Assembly: GCA_016458225.1 (NCBI GenBank)
Contig: JAEMGR010000009.1
Location: 464,900 to 528,899, forward strand
From: Myxococcaceae bacterium JPH2
GTDB taxonomy: Bacteria; Myxococcota; Myxococcia; Myxococcales; Myxococcaceae
DNA length: 64,000 nucleotides
Direction: 5' to 3'
In this document: positions 53,477 to 64,000 of the stretch, in pieces
How positions within the stretch are numbered: the first letter of the stretch is position 1
Layout: each line of letters begins with the position of its first letter
The notes under the pieces: generated by a model
The model's input: only the letters and a program-made list of their open reading frames with translations
The model's database searches: none
Told to the model about the DNA's origin: nothing
Made by a program: the position numbers and the translations under genes

Positions 53477-54739
53477 ATGAAGAAGCGGGTTGGAATCGAG
53501 GCGCTGGCCATCGCGGTCCCGCGCCGGTACGTGGACATCGAGGACCTGGCGCGAGCGCGCGGCGTGGATCCCGCCAAGTACACCGCGGGCCTCGGCGCTC
53601 GTGAGATGGCCGTGAACGATCCGGGCGAGGACGCGGTGGCGCTGGCCGCCACGGCGGCGGCCCGACTGCTCAAGCAGCAGGATGTGGACCCCGCGAAGCT
53701 GGGCATGCTCGTGGTGGGCACCGAGACGGGCGTGGACCACTCGAAGCCCATCGCCTCGCACGTGCACGGCCTGCTGAAGCTGCCGCGCTCCATGCGCAGC
53801 TTCGACGCGCAGCACGCCTGCTACGGCGGCACCGCGGGCCTGATGGCCGCCGTGGAGTGGATCGCCTCGGGCGCGGGCGCGGGCCGCTCGGCGCTGGTGG
53901 TGTGCACGGACATCGCGCGCTATGGCATCAAGACCGCGGGCGAGCCGACCCAGGGTGGCGGCGCGGTGGCCCTGCTCGTCTCCGAGCAGCCGGACCTGCT
54001 CGCGATGGACGTGGGGCTCAACGGCGCGTGCACCGTCGACGTGTATGACTTCTGGCGCCCGGTGGGCCGGCGCGAGGCGCTGGTGGACGGGCACTACTCC
54101 ATCAACTGCTACCTGGACGCGCTCTCGGGCGCCTACCGGGGCTGGCGCGAGCGCGCGCTGGCGCAGGGGCTGGTGCGCTGGGGCGGCACGATGCCCAGCG
54201 AGCAGCTCGCGCGCATCGCGTACCACGTGCCCTTCTGCAAGATGGCCCGCAAGGCGCACACGCAGGTGCGGCTGTGTGACCTGGAGGACGCGGTCGGCCC
54301 GGGGCCGAACACGCCCGAGGCGCGCGAGGAGGTGGCCAAGTCCTCCGCCAGCTTCGATGCGCAGGTGGCGCGTTCACTGAACGTCAACGCGCGCGTGGGC
54401 AACGTCTACACCGCCTCGCTGTACCTGGCGCTGACGGGCCTGCTGGACGCCGAGGCGGCCACGCTGGCGGGCCAGCGCATTGGCCTGCTGTCCTACGGCA
54501 GCGGCTGCTGTGCGGAGTTCTACTCCGGCGTGGTGGGCGAGAAGGCCGCGGAGCGCATGGCGCGCGCCGGCGTGGAGGAGGTGCTCGCGCGCCGTGAGCG
54601 CGTCAGCGTGGAGGAGTACGAGCGCCTCATGGGTCTGGCGCCCGACGCGCCCGAGGCCCTGACGCCCGAGCCCGGCACCTTCCGCCTCGCGGAGATTCGC
54701 GAGCACCGCCGCCTGTACACGGGCGGAACCGTCGCCTGA
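53477..54739 (+). CDS. mvaS: Hydroxymethylglutaryl-CoA synthase
   Basis: It condenses acetyl-CoA with acetoacetyl-CoA to HMG-CoA, the entry to the mevalonate route and to the aib branch. The catalytic Glu (E83) is in VVGTETGVDHSKP and the nucleophile Cys (C115) in DAQHACYGGTAG. A conserved His lies in YHVPFCKMARKAH. The length is 420 residues. ATG 53477 follows GGAG; a longer frame is an extension into aibC. It is last in the aib operon. A dehydratase making 3-methylglutaconyl-CoA from HMG-CoA is not encoded here. Confidence 0.93.
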   Translation: MKKRVGIEALAIAVPRRYVDIEDLARARGVDPAKYTAGLGAREMAVNDPGEDAVALAATAAARLLKQQDVDPAKLGMLVVGTETGVDHSKPIASHVHGLLKLPRSMRSFDAQHACYGGTAGLMAAVEWIASGAGAGRSALVVCTDIARYGIKTAGEPTQGGGAVALLVSEQPDLLAMDVGLNGACTVDVYDFWRPVGRREALVDGHYSINCYLDALSGAYRGWRERALAQGLVRWGGTMPSEQLARIAYHVPFCKMARKAHTQVRLCDLEDAVGPGPNTPEAREEVAKSSASFDAQVARSLNVNARVGNVYTASLYLALTGLLDAEAATLAGQRIGLLSYGSGCCAEFYSGVVGEKAAERMARAGVEEVLARRERVSVEEYERLMGLAPDAPEALTPEPGTFRLAEIREHRRLYTGGTVA

Positions 54740-54750
54740 TGCGCGGACCT

Positions 54751-54783
54751 CGCCGTGAGAACCCGCGCGGCGTTCTCACGGCG
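54751..54783 (+). terminator. Hairpin at the end of the aib operon
   Basis: CGCCGTGAGAAC (54751-54762) pairs perfectly with GTTCTCACGGCG (54772-54783), a 12-bp stem with a 9-nt GC-rich loop, starting 11 bp after the mvaS stop. No T-run follows, so it may be a processed 3' end or a hairpin-only terminator. Confidence 0.6.
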
Positions 54784-54899
54784 ATGACGTCAGGGGTCCC
54801 AAGCCCACCGGTGAACACTCACCGGCACTTCGGGGCCCCTCACGGAAGGGGGTCCGCCAGCGGCCGGCGCGCGCCTTCGTGATAATTTTCTGCGGCATC

Positions 54900-55592
54900 A
54901 TGAACGTGATGCTCCAGGAGCTTGCGCCGGAGTTCATCGATCAAGTCGGCCCGCTGTGCGCACGGGCATTCGGTGACTATCCGCTGCTCGCCGAGCTGTT
55001 CCCCAATGACGCGGAGAAGCGCGCGGTGGTGACGTCGCGCGTCTATCACTCCACCGTCGTGGATTGCCTCGAGTACGGCGTGGTGCACGCGCTCGTCGAG
55101 GACAAGCGCCTGTTGGGACTGGCCGCCTGGCTGCGTCCGGGCGCCTATCCGCAGTCACTCCGTCGGCAGGCGGGCATGTTCTCCTCCGCCACCGCGGCGC
55201 TGCGCTACTTCCCGCGGCGCGCGGGGCTGGGACTCCAGGCGCTCATCCGGCTCGACCGCTATCACCCGCATACGCCCAAGCACTGGTACCTGGCCACCAT
55301 CGCCATCGACGCGGGGGCCCAGGGCAAAGGCCTGGGGGCCCGGCTGATGAACCGGGGCCTCCAGATGGTGGACGCGAAGGGCGAGCCCTGCTTCCTCGAA
55401 ACGGCCCGCCCCACGAACCGGAACTGGTACCAGGGCTTCGGCTTCGAGGTGCAGCGCAGCGAGCCCTGCTTCGACGGAGGTCCGCCTCAGTGGTTCATGT
55501 GGCGACCACCCGCGGACGCGGCGATCCACGCGTCCACCTTGCGCTCCAGCACGTCGAGCGGCAGCGAGCCATCGAGCAGCACCACGTCGTGA
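54900..55592 (+). CDS. GNAT-family acetyltransferase
   Basis: The protein has the GNAT acetyl-CoA site in WYLATIAIDAGAQGKGLGARLMNRGLQ (motif A, Q/RxxGxG/A), followed by CFLETARPTNRNWYQGFGFEV. This is the arrangement of small-molecule N-acetyltransferases. From ATG 54900 it has 230 residues; GTG 54879 and ATG 54909 are alternatives. The recognisable domain ends near QWFMWRPP. The last ~30 residues are Ser-rich and lie entirely opposite the convergent DUF885 gene (106-bp overlap), so the tail may be non-functional. The substrate is unknown. Confidence 0.82.
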   Translation: MNVMLQELAPEFIDQVGPLCARAFGDYPLLAELFPNDAEKRAVVTSRVYHSTVVDCLEYGVVHALVEDKRLLGLAAWLRPGAYPQSLRRQAGMFSSATAALRYFPRRAGLGLQALIRLDRYHPHTPKHWYLATIAIDAGAQGKGLGARLMNRGLQMVDAKGEPCFLETARPTNRNWYQGFGFEVQRSEPCFDGGPPQWFMWRPPADAAIHASTLRSSTSSGSEPSSSTTS

Positions 55593-57313
55593 AACGCGCG
55601 CACGTCGAACGCGGGGCCCAGCGCCTTCTCCGCGCGCGTGCGCAGCTCGCGAATCTTGAGCTGCCCCACTTTGTAGGCCAGCGCCTGGCCCGGCCAGACG
55701 ATGTACCGGTCAATCTCATTGGTGATGTCGAGCAGCGGTCGCGGTGAGTTCTCCAGGAAGTAGTCGATGGCCTGCTGACGGGTCCACTTCTTGGCGTGCA
55801 TGCCCGTGTCCACCACCAGCCGGACCGCGCGCCACATGTCGTAGGCCAGCTGCCCGAACTTGTCGTACGGGTCGTCGTACAGCCCCAGCTCATCGCCGAG
55901 CGTCTCGCAGTACAGCGCCCAGCCCTCGCCGTACGCGACGTAGTAGCCGAAGCGGCGGAACTCGGGCAGCGACGCCTGCTCGGCGGCCAGCGACGTCTGG
56001 AAGTGGTGACCGGGCACGGCCTCGTGCAGCGTGAGGGGAACCATCTCCCAGCGCGGACGCGTCTCCGGACGGTAGAGGTTGACCAGGTACGTGCCGGGGC
56101 GCGAGCCATCCGACGCGGCCGGATAGTAGAAGCCCGTGGTCGTGTCGGGGGCCATCTCGTCCGGCGTGGCCTCGACGCCATAGGGCAGCCGAGGCATCGT
56201 CTTGAACAGCTTCACCAGCAGCGGGTCGATGCGCTTGGAGAGCGCCCGGTAGCGCATCAGCAAGTCCTCGCCCGTCGTCGAGTAGAAGCGTGGGTCCTCG
56301 CGCAGGAAGCGGAAGAACTCCGGCAGCGTGCCCTGGAAGCCGGCCTTCGCCTTCACCGCCTCCATCTCCGCGCGCAGGCGCTGGACCTCGGCGAGCCCCA
56401 GCGCGTGAATCTCCTCGGGCGTCAGGCTCGTGGTGGTGAAGGTGCGCGCCATGAAGGCATAGAGCTGCGCGCCCTCGGGGAACTGCCATGCCCCCACCTG
56501 CTCGGGCGCGGCGGCGATGTACTCCTGCGTGAGGAACGCGTGGAAGCGGCGGAGCGCGGGCAGCACCGTGCTCGCGATGGCGGCCTTCCCCGCGGCCGCG
56601 AGCCGCGCCTGCTCCGAGGCGGAGAAGCTGGCCGGGAAGCGCGTGAAGGGGCTGTAGAAGCCGCTGCGCGTCGGGTCCTCCACGAGCTGCTTCTCCAACT
56701 GGGGCGGGATGCGCTGGAGGGCCACCTTCGGGTGCACGCGGTGCTCGCGAATGCCCTCGCGCATCAGCGCCGTCACCTGCTCCGCGTAGGTGCCGAAGGA
56801 GCCGAGCCGGGCGATCCAGTCCTCGTAGTCCTTCACCGTGTCGAAGCGCAGCGTGTCCGCGAACTGGTACGCGGTCTGGAGGCCCGGCGGCTGACGGATG
56901 CCCTCGGGCAGTCCTCCCATTTGATTCGTGGGCAGCAGGTACCACTTGAAGCGGTGCTCCTCCACCCACGTCTCGTAGTCGCGGCGGAACAGCTCGTAGT
57001 CGATCAGCTCGCGCGCGCTGAGCTGCTTGCGATCCACCGCGTCGAGCTTCGCCAACACCTTCAGGCTGTGCTGATGGTCCGCCTCGATGCCGGCGAGGCT
57101 GCGGTCATCCCAACGGTCATTCCAGCGACGGTCGCCCAGCACCGAGGCGTACGTGGGACTGCGCTCGAGCTGGTACTGCCACTCGCTCTGGATGAGCGCG
57201 TTCAGGGTCGCCCCCGCGCTGGACTTCGCCTTCACGGTGGGCGCCGCGTCCGCGGTGCCCAGCGGCAGCGATGCGATGACGCCCAACATCCACCCTCGCA
57301 CTGCTCGAAGCAT
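55487..57313 (-). CDS. DUF885-family exported metallohydrolase-like protein
   Basis: A signal peptide (RGWMLGVIASLPLGTADA) precedes a ~580-residue all-helical DUF885 domain. The metal-binding signature LHEAVPGHHFQ and a downstream YGEGWALYCETLGDELG, with the third-ligand Glu region, are those of thermolysin-like peptidases of this family. YLVNLYRPETRPRWEM is also family-typical. Periplasmic peptidase activity is likely but not proven. ATG 57313 follows AGAGGA; ATG 57331 is in frame but less well placed. It overlaps the GNAT gene at its 3' end. Confidence 0.85.
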   Translation of the reverse strand: MLRAVRGWMLGVIASLPLGTADAAPTVKAKSSAGATLNALIQSEWQYQLERSPTYASVLGDRRWNDRWDDRSLAGIEADHQHSLKVLAKLDAVDRKQLSARELIDYELFRRDYETWVEEHRFKWYLLPTNQMGGLPEGIRQPPGLQTAYQFADTLRFDTVKDYEDWIARLGSFGTYAEQVTALMREGIREHRVHPKVALQRIPPQLEKQLVEDPTRSGFYSPFTRFPASFSASEQARLAAAGKAAIASTVLPALRRFHAFLTQEYIAAAPEQVGAWQFPEGAQLYAFMARTFTTTSLTPEEIHALGLAEVQRLRAEMEAVKAKAGFQGTLPEFFRFLREDPRFYSTTGEDLLMRYRALSKRIDPLLVKLFKTMPRLPYGVEATPDEMAPDTTTGFYYPAASDGSRPGTYLVNLYRPETRPRWEMVPLTLHEAVPGHHFQTSLAAEQASLPEFRRFGYYVAYGEGWALYCETLGDELGLYDDPYDKFGQLAYDMWRAVRLVVDTGMHAKKWTRQQAIDYFLENSPRPLLDITNEIDRYIVWPGQALAYKVGQLKIRELRTRAEKALGPAFDVRAFHDVVLLDGSLPLDVLERKVDAWIAASAGGRHMNH

Positions 57314-57386
57314 GACCCGTCCTCTCGTCATGCCAGCAGTCTAGCGACTCGGGCCCGGGCCAGCAGGCTCGTCCCGCGCGGTCCGC

Positions 57387-59591
57387 CTACCCCACGAGCA
57401 AGGCGCGCGGATCCGCGAGCTGCGCCGCGGCGGGCAGCGTCACGGTGAGCAAGGTGCCACGCCCCTCGCGGCTCTCCGCGCGCAGCGTGCCACCCAGCCC
57501 CGTGGCGATGGCATGGCTCACCGACAGTCCCAGCCCGGTGCTGTTGGGCCGCGCCGTGGCGAAGGGCTCGAAGATGCGCGAGAGCAGCTCGGGCGACAGG
57601 CCCTTGCCGGAGTCCTGCACCTCCACCACCACCTCGCCGTCCGGGCCGGTGTACGCCGCCACGCGCAGCACGTTGGTCGCCGCGTCGGCGGGATCCATCG
57701 CATGGATGGCGTTGAGCAGCAGGTTGAGGAAGAGCTGGCTCAGGCGAGCCTCGTCCGCGTCCACGGCGGACAGCTCGTGGAAGTCACGCTCCAGGCGCGC
57801 GCGGTGTTGCAGCTCGCCACGGATGAGCTTGAGCGCGTGCTCCAGCACGGGCTGCACCTCCACCCGCGCCTGATGCTCGGGCGGCTTGCGCGAGAGCGTC
57901 CGCAGGTCCTGCACGATGTGCTTGAGCCGCGTGGCGCCCTCCAGCGTGTCCGACAGGGCCTCCATCACGCCATCCAGCTCCGTCGAGCGCGCGCCGGTCC
58001 CATCGCGCAGCGAGCCCTTCAGGCGATCCAACTCCTCGCGCATGTACGAGAGGTTGGCCAACACGAAGGCCAGCGGGTTGTTCATCTCATGGCCCACCGC
58101 CGCGGCCAGCGACCCCAGCGCGGACAGGCGATCCGACTGGATGAGCCGCGCCTCCAGTTGCTTGCGCAGCGTCACGTCGCGCGAGAACACGCGCAGGCCC
58201 GGCGGGTCCCACAGCTGCGCCACCGACAGCTCCCAGTACCGCCCGTCCAGATGCACCGTGGGGGCGGGCTCTCCGGCGGGCGCGCCGCGCCAGATCCACA
58301 TCAGCGCCGCGTAGACCAACGGGTGCTTGTCCCCGCGCGCCACCAGATCCGGGAAGGCCGTGGAGGCGGCCGGATTGGCGTAGCGCAGCTCGCCGTCCGT
58401 TCCCAGCTCCAGCAGCGGCTCGGGGTGCAGCAGCGGGAAGGACGCCAGGCGGTACAGCGGGTCCTCCAGCGAGCGGAGGCCGGAGACATCCCGCACGAGC
58501 AGCCCCAAGCGCGGGCCTCCCGCCTCACCGTCCGGGGACTCATGCGGAGTGACCTCCGCGACGTACGAGCGCGTCTCGCCCGCCACCTCCAACCGGTAGT
58601 CCTGACGGCCGCCCGCGCTCCCGCGCAGCACCGCGCGGATGAGCGGCAACAAGGGCCCGGCCGCGTCATCTCCCAGCGCGTCCACCAGCAGCGCCCCCTC
58701 GGCGTCGCGCAGCGAACGACCGAACGCGTGCCCCGTCGGGGACCAGAGCCGCCGACAGCGCGTGTCCGCGTCCAGCTCGGCCACCAGATACTCGCCACTC
58801 CGATTCGCGCCTGGGGGCGGCGGCACCACGCGCCCATCCTCGGAGCGCACGAAGCCCTCGACCCGGAAGGGCCCCATCAACATCTCCAGGCCCGCGCCAT
58901 CCGTGTTCATCCGCGTGAGGATGCCTTCCAGCGCGGCCGCGTCCGTGACGGACAGGCGCCGCGTGAGGATGATGCCGTCCGACAGCGTGGGGCCCGTGAA
59001 GGAGAACGGCAGCAGCCGCCGCTCCTCGCGCCCCACGTAGGTGGCCAGCGTGGCCCGCATCGCATGCTCGTCCGGGTGATTGCTGAACGTGGCGGCCACA
59101 TCCGCCTCGCCCTCGAGGACCGCGTTCAGCGCGCGCCGGTACGTCCCCACGAAGCGCTGCTCCGCGAAGATCACGTCCGGATCCAACCCATGCGCCCGCA
59201 GGTGCGCGACCGCCAACAGGTGACCTCCCGTGGACCGGGGCGCCACCCACGCCGCGCGCTTGCCCCTGAGCGACTCCAAGGTCAGCGGCTCGTCCGCCCG
59301 GCACACCAGCGACGCGTGGTAGCTCCAGCTCCCCGAGCGCACCGCGCGCAGCACCGCCCGGGCACGAGCCTCGAACGCGGTGCACTGCTCAGCGGTGCCC
59401 CACGCCATGTCCACGCGGCCCGCCACCAGCTCGGTCTCCAGCATCTCGTAGGTGGGCGCGAACTCCACCACCACCTTGCGCCCCAGCCGCTCCGACAGGG
59501 CGCGGCCAAACAGGTCGACCCGAACGTGCTCACGCACCTCGCCCAGCGAGGGGAACAACAGGAAGCGGATGGGAGTCGCTGACACCTTCAA
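57387..59591 (-). CDS. Histidine kinase with cytoplasmic PhnD-like sensor domain
   Basis: Residues 1-250 resemble the phosphonate/phosphite-binding PhnD family (LGRKVVVEFAPTYEMLETELVAGRVDMAW, AAWVAPRSTGGHL, ADVAATFSNHPDEHA). There is no signal peptide and no membrane helix anywhere in the 734 residues, so this normally periplasmic domain would act in the cytoplasm. Two PAS-like domains (~255-490) follow. HisKA has its His in AAVGHEMNNPLAF. The HATPase shows NLLLNAIHAMDP, DSGKGLSPEL and STGLGLSVSHAI. No response regulator is nearby. It is divergent from the NRPS gene, with 317 bp between. Confidence 0.87.
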   Translation of the reverse strand: MKVSATPIRFLLFPSLGEVREHVRVDLFGRALSERLGRKVVVEFAPTYEMLETELVAGRVDMAWGTAEQCTAFEARARAVLRAVRSGSWSYHASLVCRADEPLTLESLRGKRAAWVAPRSTGGHLLAVAHLRAHGLDPDVIFAEQRFVGTYRRALNAVLEGEADVAATFSNHPDEHAMRATLATYVGREERRLLPFSFTGPTLSDGIILTRRLSVTDAAALEGILTRMNTDGAGLEMLMGPFRVEGFVRSEDGRVVPPPPGANRSGEYLVAELDADTRCRRLWSPTGHAFGRSLRDAEGALLVDALGDDAAGPLLPLIRAVLRGSAGGRQDYRLEVAGETRSYVAEVTPHESPDGEAGGPRLGLLVRDVSGLRSLEDPLYRLASFPLLHPEPLLELGTDGELRYANPAASTAFPDLVARGDKHPLVYAALMWIWRGAPAGEPAPTVHLDGRYWELSVAQLWDPPGLRVFSRDVTLRKQLEARLIQSDRLSALGSLAAAVGHEMNNPLAFVLANLSYMREELDRLKGSLRDGTGARSTELDGVMEALSDTLEGATRLKHIVQDLRTLSRKPPEHQARVEVQPVLEHALKLIRGELQHRARLERDFHELSAVDADEARLSQLFLNLLLNAIHAMDPADAATNVLRVAAYTGPDGEVVVEVQDSGKGLSPELLSRIFEPFATARPNSTGLGLSVSHAIATGLGGTLRAESREGRGTLLTVTLPAAAQLADPRALLVG

Positions 59592-59908
59592 GGGCTGAGA
59601 CCTCCGGCAATCCCCCCTTCTTCGCGACCTTGGGAATGCCCCGGGTCACTGGCCAGCCACCATACCCGATTCTTGGGCTATTTGCACATTATTCCAGCTT
59701 GGCTTGAATTTACCAGATGTCAGAGACTGAGGTCTGACGTCGGGAATCGACCGCGTCAAGGCCCAGAGGTGGGGACTCTGCCCACGAATACATTGGGAAG
59801 CTGTCCTATTCTGGGATCGCTGGATACTGAACATCTCCCCACCAAACCGCCCAAAGTCGATTTCCGCGCGAATGATGCATTCGCGTGGCGTGAAGGAGCT
59901 GTTGTCCG
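59592..59908. other. Intergenic region between kinase and NRPS genes
   Basis: No gene is seen in these 317 bp. The centre (59670-59730) is markedly richer in A/T than its surroundings and is the likely promoter zone. TTGCAC at 59682 with TGAATT 17 bp later is a poor sigma70 match. An inverted repeat GTCAGA (59719-59724) / TCTGAC (59733-59738) lies just downstream and could bind a regulator. Confidence 0.4.
59867..59885 (+). promoter_or_regulatory. Inverted repeat just upstream of the NRPS ribosome-binding site
   Basis: CGCGAAT (59867-59873) and ATTCGCG (59879-59885) form a perfect 7-bp inverted repeat with a 5-nt spacer, ending a few bases before AAGGAG. It could be an operator or an mRNA stem in the leader. 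Confidence 0.35.

Positions 59909-64000
<4,092 letters not shown>

Overview
The window is very GC-rich, tightly packed bacterial DNA. Its gene content points to a myxobacterium of the Myxococcus/Corallococcus/Cystobacter group: many hybrid sensor kinases and NtrC-type sigma54 activators, an intact alternative isovaleryl-CoA (aib) operon, thrombospondin-repeat OmpA proteins, a CHASE2/FecR pair and the start of a nonribosomal peptide synthetase. This assignment is inferred from gene content and base composition. No rRNA or tRNA gene, insertion sequence, phage gene or CRISPR array was seen.

Layout. 1-8135: the end of an MBL-fold hydrolase, then a minus-strand lipoate/2-oxoacid dehydrogenase cluster (lpdA, a Pro-rich membrane protein, lipA, a branched-chain-type E2, a zinc-finger ATPase-like protein, and a LipB-Nudix fusion). 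8216-9841: two proteins of unknown function. 10066-17415: a complete minus-strand histidine operon, hisL-G-D-C-H-A-B-F-N-IE, mostly joined by 1- or 4-bp stop/start overlaps. It is preceded by a His-rich leader peptide and an intrinsic terminator, a classical attenuator layout. 17533-20992: thiO, a REC/HD-GYP regulator and moaA. 21062-23601: a DUF4870 membrane protein and thiC under a TPP riboswitch whose platform appears to be a hairpin covering the thiC Shine-Dalgarno. 23804-26271: CBS, triple-Usp and OsmC-like stress proteins. 26372-29716: a large secreted protein with three DUF4082 repeats and a deacetylase-like C-terminus.

30153-50000 is dominated by signalling. It holds a soluble histidine kinase, a BON/SRPBCC membrane protein, a PAS kinase/NtrC pair, a lone receiver, an OmpA-FecR-CHASE2 operon, a REC-GAF-PAS-degenerate-GGDEF protein, a small cassette (Asp/Asn beta-hydroxylase, Nif11-domain peptide, sulfotransferase-like protein), and a second kinase/NtrC pair followed by a lipoprotein, a receiver-like protein and a small membrane protein.

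50083-54739 is the aib operon (aibR, aibA, aibB, aibC, mvaS). It makes isovaleryl-CoA from acetoacetyl-CoA/HMG-CoA independently of leucine breakdown, and two tandem operator-like sites sit in front of aibR. The E2 and E3 genes at 3.2-8.1 kb may belong to the leucine-dependent route, so both routes to isovaleryl-CoA may have components in this window. 54900-59591: a GNAT acetyltransferase, a DUF885 metallohydrolase and a kinase with a cytoplasmic PhnD-like domain. 59909 to the end: the first 1364 codons of an NRPS (C-A-T-C; the A domain reads as serine).
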